Positions 46,101 through 56,704 of a stretch of DNA of 64,000 bases are shown one piece after another. The stretch comes from VRUE01 sp963715455 (GTDB lineage: Bacteria; Actinomycetota; Thermoleophilia; Solirubrobacterales; 70-9). The notes beneath the pieces were generated by a model. That model had not been told where the DNA came from, ran no database searches, and was given only the letters and a program-made list of their open reading frames with translations. Position 1 is the first letter of the stretch; each line of letters starts with the position of its first letter. The stretch lies in the NCBI GenBank assembly GCA_963715455.1, contig OY970245.1, forward strand, positions 2,108,001 through 2,172,000, written 5' to 3'. The position numbers and the translations under genes are program-made.

Positions 46101-49100
46101 GTGCCAGGCAGTATCACCGTCTCGAAGACCACGTGGTCGGCCAGCCAGGGCTGCGACTCGACCGAGATGCGTCCGCTGAGCGTGACGCCGTCCACGTCGG
46201 GGTCCTCGACCGTGGCGGCGAAGAACGGATGTACGGCGGAGGAGAGACCGGCGGAGGCGAGATCGCCATCTGCGCTGGCCGTGATCCAGTAGCGCTGGCG
46301 CTGGAAGGGATAGGTCGGCAACGGCACCCGCTTGGCGGCAGCGCCGGAGAAGAAGGCGGCCCAGTCGAGCTTCACCCCGGCGACGTGGGCGCTGGCCGCG
46401 GCGAGAGCCAGGGCCTGGGGCTCCTCGCGCTGCTCGCGCAAGGTGGGCGCGAAGCTCGCCTCCGAGCCCTGCTCGGCCAGGCACTCCTGCGCCATCGGGA
46501 TGAGCACTGGGTCGGGCCCCAGCTCGACGTAAGCGGTGGCACCCTGCGCGGCCAGAGCGGCGATGCCGTCCATGAAGCGCACCGGCTGGCGCACGTGCGA
46601 GACCCAGTAGGCGGGGTCGGTGGCCTGCTCGGCGGTGAGCAGCTCGCCGCTGACGTTGGAGACGATCGGCATCGCGGGAGCGCGGTACTCGACCCCCCGG
46701 GCAACGGCCTCGAACTCAGCCAGCATCGGCTCGATCAGGGGCGAATGGAAGGCGTGTGAGACGGCGAGGCGCTTGACCTTTGCGCCCTGCTCGGCAAATC
46801 GGGCGGCGGTCTCCTCCACCGCCTGTCCTTGGCCGGATACGACCACCGCAGCCGGGCCGTTGATCGCCGCGAGCGAGAGCTCTCGCTCGCGCCCCTCGAT
46901 TGCCTCGCTCACCGCGGCCTCGCTGGCCTGGATGGCAATCATCTCCCCGCCCTCCGGCAGGGCGCCCATCAGCCTTCCCCGTGCGGCGACCAGCTTGGCC
47001 GCGTCAGGCAGCGTAAGGACGCCCGCGAGGTGGGCAGCGACCAGCTCCCCCACCGAGTGCCCACAGAGCAGCTCGGGGGTGAGGCCACGGCTCTCGAGCA
47101 ACCGGTAAAGAGCCACCTCCAGCGCGAAGAGAGCGGGCTGGGCGTACGTCGTGTCGTCGAGCGCTGCGGGGCTCTCGCCGAAGACGACTTTCTGCAGCGG
47201 GACCTCAAGATGGAGGTCGAGCTGCTCGCAGGCCGCGTCAAAGGCCTCGGCATAGGCGGGGTGGGTCGCGTGGAGCTCCCTGCCCATGCCCAGACGCTGA
47301 GCGCCCTGGCCGCTGAAGAGATAGGCGAGCTTGGCGACAGCTGCCGCCTTGGCCACCACGGCGTCTGGCGGGGAGGCGCCCTCGCCGAGCCCAGCCAGCC
47401 CGCCCAGCAGCTGCTCGCGTCCCGCGCCGACTACAGCGGCGCGGTGCTCGAAGGCCGAGCGGGTCGTGGTCAGCGAGTAGGCGACGTCCTCGAGGGACAG
47501 CTCGGGATGCTCTTCGAGATGAGTGACGAGGTTGGCGGCCTGCCCGGCAAGCGCCTCTGCCGATTTGGCCGAGAGGACCAAGGGGATCGGGCCGGCCAGC
47601 GACTGGCTCGCGGGCGCCTCTCCCCCCTCCCCGGCCCTCACCGCCTCAGGCTCGGGGGTCGCCACCGCCTCCTCCAGGATCAGGTGCGCGTTGGTGCCGC
47701 TGATCCCGAAGGAGGAGACGCCGGCGCGGCGCGGGCGCCCGTTCGAGCCCCACTCGAGCGCCTCGGTGAGCAGCTCTATCTGCCCCGCCTCCCAGTCGAT
47801 CTTGGAGGAGGGTGAGTCGACGTGCAGGGTCTTGGGCAAGATGCCCTCGCGCATCGCCATCACCGTCTTGATCACCCCGGCGACGCCGGCCGCAGCGATG
47901 CCGTGGCCGATGTTGGACTTGATCGAGCCGAGCCGCAGCGGCGTCTCGCGCTCCTGGCCGTAGGTGGCGAGCAGAGCGCTGGCCTCGATCGGGTCCCCCA
48001 GGGTGGTGCCGGTGCCGTGCGCCTCGACCGCGTCGACGTCTTGCGGAGCCAGCCCGGAGTTGGCCAGCGCTTGGCGGATCACTTCTTCCTGCGAGGTGCC
48101 GTTGGGGGCTGTGAGGCCGTTGGAAGCGCCGTCCTGGTTGACGGCCGAGCCGCGCAGCGTGGCCAGCACGCGGTGACCGTCTCGCTCAGCCGCAGAGAGC
48201 CGCTGCAAGACCAGCATGCCCACCCCCTCAGACCAGGCGGTGCCGTCGGCGGCCTCGGCGAATGACTTGCAGCGGCCGTCGGGGGCGAGGCCGCGCTGGC
48301 GTGAGAACTCGGTGAACATCCCCGGGCTGGCGAGGATCGTCGCGCCGCCGGCCAAGGCCAGCTCGCACTCGCCGCTGCGCAGCGCCTGGGCAGCGAGGTG
48401 CATCGCCACCAGCGAGGAAGAGCAGGCGGTGTCGACGGTGATCGCCGGGCCGACCAGGCCGAGCGTGTAGGCGACGCGGCCGGAGGCGACGCTGGTCGAG
48501 CTGCCGGTGAGGCGGAAGCCCTCGAGGCCGCCCTCGGAGGCGCGCATGCCGCCGGTGTAGTCCTGGGCGCTGACCCCGGCGAAGACGCCGGCTGCGTTGC
48601 CGCGCAGCGCGGCCGGGTCGACGCCGGCCGCCTCCAGCGCCTCCCAGGAGGTCTCGAGCAGCAGTCGCTGCTGGGGGTCCATGGCCAGCGCCTCCCGCGG
48701 GGCGATACCGAAGAAGCCGGGGTCAAACCCGCCCGGGTCCTCGAGGAAGCCGCCGTGGCGGGCGTAGCTGGTGTCGGGCTGGTCGGGGTCTGGGCTGAAG
48801 AGCCGCTCGAGATCCCAGCCGCGGTCGTCGGGGAACTCCGCGATGCCGTCGCGGCCCTCGGCGACCAGCTCCCAGAGCTCCTCAGGAGAGGAGACGCCGC
48901 CCGGGTAGCGGCAGGCCATGCCGAGGATCGCGATCGGCTCGTCGCTTGCCTTGGCACGGACCGCGACCCGGCGGGCGCTGCCGCTGGCGCTTGCCTCCGC
49001 CAGCAGGTAGGCGGCCAGCTCCTCGGGGCTGGGCCGGTTGAAGACGACGGTCGGCGGCAACCGCAGCTCGGTGGCGGCGCGCAGGCGGTTGCGCAGCTCC

Positions 49101-52100
49101 ACCGCGGCGAGCGAGTCGAAGCCCAGCTCCTTGAAGGCCTTGCCGGGCTCGATCGCGGCGGCCGAGTCATGGCCGAGCACCGCGGCGACCTCGGTGAGCA
49201 CCAGGTCCAAGACGAAAGGCCGATGCTCACCCTCGGGCAGGGTCGCCAGCTTGGCGGCCAGCGAGCTGGCGCCGGCAGAGCGCCGCCGTCGCGGGGTGCG
49301 GACCAGCTCGCGCAGGAGCGCCGGCAGGGTCTCCTCCTGCACCTGGGCGGCGAGTGCGGCCGAGTCGAGGCGGGCCGCGACCGGCTGCGGGCCTCCGCTG
49401 GCGAGCGCCGCGTCTAGCAAGGCCAGGCCCTGGCCGTCGCTGAGCGGGGAGATGCCGGCCCTCTGCAGGCGCGCTCGGTCGGCCTCGGCCAGGCCGGCGG
49501 CCATGCCCTGGGCTCGCTCCCAAAGGCCCCAGGCGATCGCGGTCGCCGGCAGGCCGCTGGCTTGGCGGCGGCGAGCAAGGGCGTCGAGGAAGGCGTTGGC
49601 CGCCGCGTAGCTGCCCTGGCCCGGCGCGCCGATCGTGCCGGCGATCGAGGAGAAGAGGACGAAGGCGGCAAGGTCAGCCCCCGCGGTCAGCTCGTGCAAG
49701 TTCCAGGCCCCACGAGCCTTGGCGGCGAAGGCCTGCCCGAGCTGCTCGGGCCCGAGCTGACCGATCGTGGCGTCGGCGAGCGCGGCGGCGGTGTGGAAGA
49801 CGGCGCCCAGCGGGCGATCGGCGGGTATCGACCCGAGCAGCTCTGCGAGCTGGCCGCGATCGGCGACGTCGCAGCTGCCGATCGCGACCTCCGCGCCGAG
49901 CTCCTCGAGCACCGCCTGCAGATCCCGGGCCCCGTCGGCTTCGATGCCGCTGCGGCTGACCAGCAGCAGCTGACGCACGCCGTGGGCCTCGACCAGGTGG
50001 CGGGCGACCAACGCGGCGAGCCCGCCGGTGCCGCCGGTGATCAGCACGGTCTTCTCAGGGTCGATCGCCACTGCCTCCCCCGCTTCACCAGCGGGCGCAG
50101 GGCACAGACGCGGGGCTAACGCCCCGCCCTCGCGCAGGGCGATCTGGGGCTCCTCGCTTTGAGCAAGAGTCGCCGGCAGCGCCTGCTGGGATGCCTGGGA
50201 ACCGTCGCTGTCGATCAACGTGAAGCGGCCGGGGTGCTCGGATTGGGCGGAGCGCAGCAGGCCCCAGGCGGCTGCCAGCGCCGGGTCGGGGCTCTCGCCC
50301 TCGCGCGCCGCAACCGCCCCGTGTGTGAGGATCGCCAGGCGGCGCTCGGCGTCGTCCTCCTCGCCCAGCCAGCGCTGGACCCGATCCAGGATGTCGCTGG
50401 TCACCAACCCGGCGGCTGCGGCGCGGTCCTCGCCGGGCTCCGCCGCCAGCTCGAGCAGCTCCATGGCAGAGCCTTCGCCCTGCTCGAGCGTCAGCGGCCG
50501 CCACTCGACCTCGAGCAGGCCCCCGGGCCGAGCATCCACCTGCAGCTGCTCGGCGACCACCGGCCGCAGGGCGAGCCCGCCGACTCTCGCCAGCGGCGCT
50601 CCCTCGCCGTCGGCCAGATCGACGGTCACTTCCCACTCGCCTTCGAAGCGGGTCTTGACTCGCAGCGTGTCCGCTCCGCTAGCGTCGAGGCGAACGTCGC
50701 GCCAGGAGAAGGGCAGCCTGGCGCCCAGCTGGCGATGCTCGGCGGCGCTGCCGGCATTGAGCACCGTCACATGCAGGGCGGCATCGAGCAAGACCGGGTG
50801 GATGCCGAAGCGCCGGGCTTCCTGTTGCTGCTCGGGACGCAGCGCGACCTCGGCATAGAAGTCCTCGCCCTGGCGCCAGGCGGCGGTCAGGCAGTGGAAA
50901 GCGGGGCCGAGCTCGAGGCCGCGCTCGGCACTCAGCTCATAGAGGGAGCCCACCTCGATCGGCTCGGCTCCCGGCGGAGGCCAGGCCTCCAAGCGCGGGC
51001 CGCCGCCGGGGGCGCGCTGCAGCAGCGTCCCCGTCGCGTGGCGCGTCCAATCGCTCGCGCCGCCCTCGGGTCGCGAGTGGACGGCGATCTCCCGCCTGCC
51101 CTCCTCATCGGCTGTCGAGACCGTGACTTGGACATGCGCCGCGCTTGTCCCCTCGAAGGTCAGCGGCGCCTCCAGGGTGAGCTCCTCGACCAGCTCGGCA
51201 CCGACCTGCTCGGCGGCCCGCAGGGCCATCTCGGCGAAGGCGGTGCCCGGCAGGACCACCGTGTCGAAGATCACGTGGTCCGCCAGCCAGGGCTGCGACT
51301 CGACCGAGATGCGGCCGCTGAGCGTGACGCCGTCTGCGCCGGGGTCCTCGACCGCGGCCGCAAAAAACGGGTGTTCGGCAGCGACGAGGCCGGCAGCGGT
51401 GAGATCGCCACTTGCGTTAGCCGTAAGCCAGTAGCGCTGGCGCTGGAAAGCATAGGTGGGCAGCGGCACCGCCTTGGCGGCAGTGCCTTTGAAGAAGGCG
51501 GCCCAGTCGACCGCGATGCCGGCAGCGTGCGCACGGGCCACGGCGCGCGACACCATCTCCTGCTCGGGCACGTCGCGGCGCATGGCCGGGATCAGGGCAA
51601 CCGCATCGCCTTCCCCCTCCAGCGACTCGGCCGCCATCGCCGTCAGCACTGGGTCGGGGCCAAGCTCGACGAAGGCGCTTGCCCCCTTCGAGCGCAGGCA
51701 GGCGACCGCGTCGGCAAAGCGCACCGGCTGGCGCACGTGCGCGACCCAGTAGGCGGGGTCGGTGGCCTGCTCGGCGGTGAGCAGCTCGCCGCTGACGTTG
51801 GAGACGATCGGCATCGCGGGAGCGCGGTACTCGACCTCCCGGGCAACGGCCTCGAACTCAGCCAGCATCGGCTCGATCAGGGGCGAATGGAAGGCGTGGC
51901 TGACGGCGAGGCGCTTGGTCTTTCTGCCCTGCTCGGTGAAGTGAGGGGCGAGCTCTTCGATTGCACTCTCGGCGCCTGAGATGACGACCGAGCCGGGGCC
52001 ATTGATCGCGGCGATCGAGAGCTCTTGCTCTTTGCCGGCGATCGCCTCCGCTGCCTCGGCCTCTGGGGCCTGCACCGCGAGCATCGCCCCGCCGGCTGGC

Positions 52101-55100
52101 AGCTCTCCCATAAGCCTGCCCCTGGCGGCGATCAGCTTGGCGGCGCCCTCCAGTGAGAAGACGCCGGCCAGGTGGGCGGCGGTGAGCTCACCGATCGAGT
52201 GGCCGCAGAGCAGGTCGGGCGCTAGGCCGCGGCTCTCCAAGAGTCGGAATAGAGCCACCTCTACCGCGAAGAGGGCTGGCTGGGCATAGGTGGTGTCTTG
52301 CAGCGGCTCCGGATCGGTGCCGAAGATCACGTCCTTCAGGGGCGCCTCCAGATGAGGATCAAGCTGCGAACAGACCCGATCGAAGGCCTCCGCGTAGACG
52401 CGATGGGTCTCGTATAGCTCCTTGCCCATGCCGAGGCGCTGGGAACCCTGGCCACTGAAGAAGTAGGCGAGCTTGGCGCCGGGGGCGGCCCTGCCATCCG
52501 CCACGCCCGGCGCCCGCTCGCCCTGCCCCAGGGCGTCCAATCCCTCGAGCAGCTCCTCCCGCAAATGACCCAGCACAACCGCCCGATGCTCGAAGGCGGT
52601 ACGGGTCGTGGTGAGGGAGAAGGCAATATCGGCGAGCTCGAGTTGCGGGTTCTCGCGCAGGTGGGCGGCGAGACGCCCTGCCTGCCCTGCCAGCGCCGCC
52701 TCCGAGCGAGCCGAGAGCACCAGGGGGATCGGACCCTCCAGCGACTGGGCCTCGGCTTGCACGGCGGCGGGGCCGACGTCAGGGTCTCCGGCATCCCCAG
52801 CCACCCCCAGCGGCGTGGGCGCCTGCTCGAGGATCAGGTGCGCATTGGTGCCGCTGACACCGAAGGATGAAACGCCGGCGCGGCGCGGGCGGCCGTTGGA
52901 CTCCCAGGGCTCAGCCTCGGTGAGCAACTCCACCGCGCCCGCCTCCCAGTCGACCTTGGATGAGGGCCGATCGACGTGCAGGGTCTTGGGCAGCACTCCC
53001 TCGCGCATCGCCATCACCGTCTTGATCACCCCCGCCACCCCTGCGGCGGCCTGGGTATGACCGATGTTCGACTTGATCGAGCCCAGCCTCAGCGGCCTCT
53101 CGCGCTCCTGGCCGTAGGTAGCGAGCAGGGCACCGGCCTCGATCGGGTCGCCCAGGGCAGTGCCGGTGCCGTGGGCCTCGACCGCGTCTATGTCCTGCGG
53201 GGCGAGGCTAGCGTTGGCAAGAGCCTCGCGGATGACCCGCTCCTGAGAAGGCCCGTGGGGGGCGGTCAGGCCGTTGGAGGCGCCGTCTTGGTTGACGGCG
53301 GAGCCCTTGATCGTGGCGAGGATCGGGTGGCCGTTGGCTTCGGCGTCGGAAAGGCGCTCGAGCACGAGCATGCCGACCCCCTCAGAGAAGCCCGTCCCGT
53401 CGGCGCCGTCGGCGAAGGCCTTGCAGCGGCCGTCAGCCGCCAACCCGCCCTGCCGTGAGAACTCACCGAACATCCCCGGGCTGCCCAGCACCGTAGCGCC
53501 ACCGGCCAACGCCAGGCTGCACTCCCCCCCACGCAACGCCTGCCCCGCCAGGTGAATTGCCACGAGCGACGACGAGCAGGCGGTGTCGACGGTGATCGCC
53601 GGCCCCTTCAGGTCGAGGGCGAAGGCAACCCGCCCCGAAGCGACGCTGGTCAGGCTCCCGGTGACCCGGTAGCCGGCGGTCTCCACCTCGGCCCCCCTCA
53701 GACCGGCCGTGTAGTCCTGGGAGCTGATCCCAGCAAAGACCCCTGTGCGGGTGGAGGCCAGCGAACGGGGATCGAGGCCGACCCGCTCCAGGGCCTCCCA
53801 GGAGGCCTCCAGCAGCAGTCGCTGCTGGGGATCCATTGCCAGCGCCTCGCGCGGTGAGATGTCAAAGAACTCGGCATCGAACCACCCTGGGTCCTCGAGG
53901 AACCCACCACGCAGCGCAGGAGGGGACCCGGGCGAGCCGGGGTCCTGGTCGAAAACGCGGTCTAGATTCCAGCCGCGGTCGTCGGGAAAGCTCTCGATCC
54001 CGTCGAGTCCGTCCGCCACGAACCGCCAAAGCTGCTCTGGACCGTAGATGCCGCCGGGGTAGCGACAGGCGATGGCGACAATCGCGATCGGCTCGTCCGC
54101 CTGTCCCGCCAGCGTGACACCGGCGGAGGCGGGGCGCGGATCGAGCCCCAGGGCCCGCTCATGCAGCAGGTTCGCAAGCAATCTGGGCTTCGGGTGGTCG
54201 AAGACAGCCGTCGTCGGCAAGGCCACCCCGCTCGCCGCGCGCAACCGGTTGCGCAGCTCCACCGCACCCAGCGAATCCATCCCCAACTGCTTGAAGCTGC
54301 GGTCGACGTCGATCTGCTCGGCGCCGTCCCGGTCGAGAATCGCAGCCACCTCTGCGCGTACGAGCTCAAGCAAGCGCTGCCGTGAGGCCTCCTCCTCGAG
54401 CGGCGAACGCCGCTCGGACTCGTCCGCAGAGTCGAGCCGGTGACGCTCACACTGGAAGGCGTAGGTGGGCAGCCTCACGCGCCTCACTCCGCCGCCGGCA
54501 AAAAGCGCACTCCGGTCGATGCTCGTGCCTGCCACATGGGCTTCCGCCAGGGATGCGGCGAAGCGCTCGGGCCCACCTTCGTCTCGCCTCAGGGTGCCGA
54601 GCACGATGGCGCCGTCGTCCCCCGTGCCGAGCACGGAGTCGGCGGTTTCCTGCAGCCCGTAGGCGAGCACTGGGTGGGGACCAATCTCGATCAGCGCATG
54701 AGGGCCCCGTTCGAGCACTTGGCGGACGACCGGCTCGAGGCGCACGGTCTCGCGCAGGTTCCGGTACCAGTACTCGGGGCCCAGCTGCCCGATGTCCATG
54801 ACCTCACCGGTCACGGTCGAGTGGAACGGGATTGTCCCGGAGCCCGGCGAGATCGGCGCGAACGCCTCCAGGAGCTCCGCCTCAATCGTCTCAAGATGGG
54901 CCGAGTGGGCCGCGTAGTCGACGGCGATGCGCTGAGCGCTCACACCCTCGGAGGCGCAGTCGGCAAGCAGTTGGTCGAGAGCATCGTGCTCGGCCGAGGC
55001 CACGACCGACGCTGGCCCGTTGATCGCCGCCAGGGAGGCGCGCCCTCCGAACGCCTCCAGCCGGCGCCGGGCCTCAGCTGGGGACAGGGCAATCGAGGCC

Positions 55101-56620
55101 ATCCCACCCGCACCCGTGAGTGAGAGCGACGCCCTGCTGTGCAGGGCCGCGAGGCGCGCCGCATCGTCGAGGGACAAGCCACCCGCGACATGGGCGGCGG
55201 CGATCTCTCCTTGGGAGTGGCCGATGACCAGCGCCGGCTCGACCCCGCAATCCCGCCACAGCTGGGCCAACGCGATCGTCACCATCAGCAGCGTCGGCTG
55301 GAGGATGTCCAGGCGGTCGAGCTGCGCAGCGGACTCCGCGCGGATCGCATCTCGCAGGGACCACTCGACGAACGGCTCCAGGGCCTGCTCGCAGGCGTCC
55401 AAATGATCCGCGAAGGCAGGTGAGGAAGCAAGCAGGTCGCGCGCCATCCCCGGCCACTGCCCCCCCTGACCGGGGAAGACGAACACCGGCGGCTTCTCGC
55501 CGCGTACAACTCCCTCGACCACGCCCCGTCCGGCCCCGCCCTCGGCGAGCATGCCGAGGCGCTCGAGCATCTGGTCGCGATCGCTCCCCAGGCATACGGC
55601 CCGGTGCTCGAGAGCGGCGCGAGTCGTGGCGAGCGAGAAACTGACGTCGGCAATGTCGAGATCGGGATGGGTGCGCAGGTAAGAGGAGAGGCGCGCCGCC
55701 TGGGCGCGTAGCGCAGCATCCGATCTGGCCGAGAGCGCCGCCGAGCTCAGGCCAGGCAGAGGGGCACGAAGCGGTAATTCATGCTCACTACTGGAATCTG
55801 CAGAATTACTCTCTTTTTCTCTATTGGTAGGAGGAGGAGCCGCCACGAGCACGACGTGAGCCCCGGAGGGCATCGCCGGGCGCGACCCTTCGGAGGCAAG
55901 GCTGGCTGGAATCTGCCCTTGCTCGATCGCGAGCGCCGCCTCGATCAAGCCGGCGATGCCGGTGGCCTGCGGCTCGTGCTGAATCTCGGTGCGCTTCAGG
56001 CCCGCCCGCTCGCCGGCGCGCTCGAGGGCCGCTTCCCGCGCTTCGCCAGGAGATTCGGAAGCGCCGCCGCCGACCGCGCTGTGACAGATGGCGCAGTAAA
56101 CGTGGTCTCCGGCGGCGTGGGCCGCCGCAAGGGGCCTGAGCACGACGGCGGCCCCGTTCCCGTCGAGGTCGACGCCCCCCGCGAGGGCAAGCTCGCCCTC
56201 GCCGTTACCACCCAAGCTCTGGCAGGCGAGGTGGACCGCGAGCAGCGAGGGCGCCGAGACAGCGGCGTCGACGGTCAGCGACGGCCCGACCAGGCCAAAC
56301 ATGCGGCCACCGACGATCGTCTCGAGGAAGGCGCCCACCGCGCCGCCTCGCAGGTCCCCGATGCCGATGCCGGCGTCCTCCAACGCTTCCCAAGCGAGCT
56401 CCAGCCCGAGCCGTTCCAGGGGGTCCATCGCAGCCGCCTCATGCGGTGAGACGCCAAGGAAGGCCGGATCGAAGCAGTCGACCCCGGTGGCCGGCCCATG
56501 CAGAGCCTCCTCGCCGGCCCCCGTGAAGCACCCATATGGCTCGGGATCGGGTGCACGCAGTGGTCGGCAGGACATGCCTACCACCGCGATCAGCGAGCCG
56601 CCCCCCAAGGCCCTCGTCAT
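22157..56620 (-). CDS. Giant modular type I polyketide synthase, gene 1 (loading module plus modules 1-6), 11,487 aa
   Basis: Single uninterrupted 34.5-kb frame; the protein would be about 1.2 MDa. Order: pseudo-KS-AT-ACP; five KS-AT-DH-KR-ACP modules; KS-AT-DH-ER-KR-ACP; C-terminal docking helices (about residues 11,416-11,487, ending LGHV). Extension KS domains carry TACSSS, EAHGTGT and NIGH. ACPs carry GFDSLAAVELRNRL (GMDSLGAVELRNRL in the loading ACP). The ATG at 56620 has a strong AGGGAGGGG Shine-Dalgarno 4 nt upstream. There is no N-terminal docking domain, which fits the first protein of the line. It lies 84 bp after the phosphopantetheinyl transferase gene on the same strand, and its stop overlaps the PKS 2 start. 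Predicted role: starter loading, six elongations building a methyl-branched pentaene then one saturated unit, and hand-off to PKS 2. The product class is inference; the PKS assignment is certain. Confidence 0.97.
22433..24745 (-). repeat. Direct repeat R1, copy b (module 6 KR-subdomain/ER/KR/ACP)
   Basis: Partner of 16069-18381, offset 6,364 bp, in PKS 1. It ends about 20 residues before the C-terminal docking helices, so the docking region itself is not copied. Confidence 0.9.
25107..27028 (-). repeat. Direct repeat R3, copy a (module 6 AT and first part of DH)
   Basis: About 1.92 kb matching 30351-32272 (offset 5,244), with a small cluster of mismatches at about 25679-25695 at the start of the DH (ASHPLL against AEHPLL). 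Confidence 0.85.
26292..27740 (-). repeat. Direct repeat R4, copy a (module 6 KS C-half, linker, AT N-half)
   Basis: About 1.45 kb matching 36597-38045 (offset 10,305), including the otherwise variable KS-AT linker rich in Pro and Gly. Confidence 0.82.
28381..33620 (-). other. PKS 1 module 5: KS-AT(malonyl)-DH-KR-ACP with hybrid DH
   Basis: KS about residues 7669-8094, AT about 8198-8544 (HAFH, malonyl), DH about 8558-8818, KR about 8851-9284, ACP about 9309-9398. The first part of the DH matches module 6 almost base for base. Just after the catalytic Asp segment (HPALFDAAFHPVL) the sequence switches to a block unlike any other module here. The KR belongs to that block and has the only textbook VLDD motif in the two genes, with GGTSGLGA and NYAAANAFLDAL. 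Predicted product: one unbranched double bond, the fifth in a row. Confidence 0.86.
30351..32272 (-). repeat. Direct repeat R3, copy b (module 5 AT and first part of DH)
   Basis: Partner of 25107-27028. Its lower border at 30351 is the point inside the module 5 DH where similarity to the other DH domains falls off sharply. Confidence 0.85.
33476..36109 (-). repeat. Direct repeat R2, copy a (module 4 DH-KR-ACP to start of module 5 KS)
   Basis: 2,634 bp matching 38543-41176 (offset 5,067). One mismatch was seen (34880 G against 39947 A on the plus strand, a silent change). It spans the end of AT, the DH, KR and ACP, and the first about 40 residues of the next KS. Confidence 0.88.
33621..38680 (-). 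other. PKS 1 module 4: KS-AT(malonyl)-DH-KR-ACP
   Basis: KS about residues 5984-6396, AT about 6513-6858 (GHSIGE, SHAFHSP), DH about 6874-7144, KR about 7154-7538, ACP about 7568-7654. The DH-KR-ACP is a copy of the module 3 cassette, while most of the KS-AT matches that of module 6, so this module is a composite of two duplicated blocks. The KS segment just after the Tyr-rich loop (GVSAGGSASGMSSG) is unique to it. Predicted product: one unbranched double bond. Confidence 0.87.
36597..38045 (-). repeat. Direct repeat R4, copy b (module 4 KS C-half, linker, AT N-half)
   Basis: Partner of 26292-27740. Module 5, which lies between them, shares the AT part but has a different KS-AT linker. Confidence 0.82.
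38543..41176 (-). repeat. Direct repeat R2, copy b (module 3 DH-KR-ACP to start of module 4 KS)
   Basis: Partner of 33476-36109. The copied unit runs from post-AT linker to the next KS entrance, leaving the KS and AT of each module different (methylmalonyl AT in module 3, malonyl AT in module 4). Confidence 0.88.
38681..43810 (-). other. PKS 1 module 3: KS-AT(methylmalonyl-type)-DH-KR-ACP
   Basis: KS about residues 4274-4697. AT about 4819-5168 has GHSQGE and VDYAAHS, a YAAH variant of the methylmalonyl YASH motif, and keeps the carboxylate-binding Arg (IALRAQAM). DH about 5184-5454 is canonical (HAVAGTVLVP, HPALFDAALH, YGPAFQGL). KR about 5466-5848 has LGD in the LDD position, so B-type. 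ACP about 5878-5964. The DH-KR-ACP part is nearly identical in DNA to that of module 4. Predicted product: a methyl-substituted double bond. Confidence 0.87.
43811..48955 (-). other. PKS 1 module 2: KS-AT(malonyl)-DH-KR-ACP
   Basis: KS about residues 2559-2978, AT about 3099-3444 (GHSVGE, SHAFHSP: malonyl), DH about 3461-3731, KR about 3749-4141 (GGSGGLG, LAD motif: B-type), ACP about 4169-4264. The DH is the sister of the module 1 DH: HVVFETVILP has Glu in place of the motif Gly, and GPAFHCL is preceded by Leu rather than Tyr. It otherwise keeps the catalytic His and Asp. Predicted product: one double bond, conjugated with that from module 1. Confidence 0.88.
48960..54110 (-). other. PKS 1 module 1: KS-AT(malonyl)-DH-KR-ACP
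   Basis: KS about residues 841-1264 (TACSSS intact). AT about 1381-1731 with GHSIGE and SHAFHSP, the malonyl pattern. DH about 1744-2008 with the catalytic His in LADHVIFDTVVLP and Asp in HPVLLDAALH; the usual Gly of HxxxGxxxxP is Asp. KR about 2036-2417 with GGTGGLA, the SS and YAAAN catalytic segments, and LAD in the LDD position, so B-type. ACP about 2457-2544. Predicted product: one trans double bond. Confidence 0.88.
54111..56620 (-). other. PKS 1 loading module: pseudo-KS, AT, ACP
   Basis: Residues 1-837. The KS-like region (about 9-270) is about 150 residues shorter than a normal KS. Its active-site segment reads VDAAVSAPSLL, with Val121 in the Cys position, and the EAHGTGT and NIGH segments are missing. 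It is therefore neither a condensing KS nor a standard KSQ decarboxylase. The AT (about 370-730) has GQGGQW, GHSQGE and VDYAAHS, but the Arg that normally binds the free carboxylate of (methyl)malonyl-CoA is His494 (AALHSRAS, against IALRAQAM in module 3). This predicts direct loading of a monocarboxylic acyl-CoA such as acetyl or propionyl. The ACP serine lies in GMDSL near residue 783. Confidence 0.88.
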
Positions 56621-56624
56621 TGCA

Positions 56625-56633
56625 CCCCTCCCT
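56625..56633 (-). promoter_or_regulatory. Strong ribosome binding site of PKS gene 1
   Basis: AGGGAGGGG on the minus strand, 4 nt before ATG 56620, within the 84-bp gap after pptT. It fixes the start of the loading module. The rest of the gap (56634-56704) has an 8-bp palindrome TACGCGTA but no convincing promoter or terminator. Confidence 0.75.
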
Positions 56634-56704
56634 AAAACTCAGTCACAAGTGCAGGAGAAACAACCTAGTACGCGTATGGCGCGAGGCCCAAAACCCAGCT
56701 CCGC

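Noticed and set aside
54111..56620. Loading KS as a KSQ decarboxylase
   Set aside because: The Cys site is Val, not Gln, and both His segments are absent.
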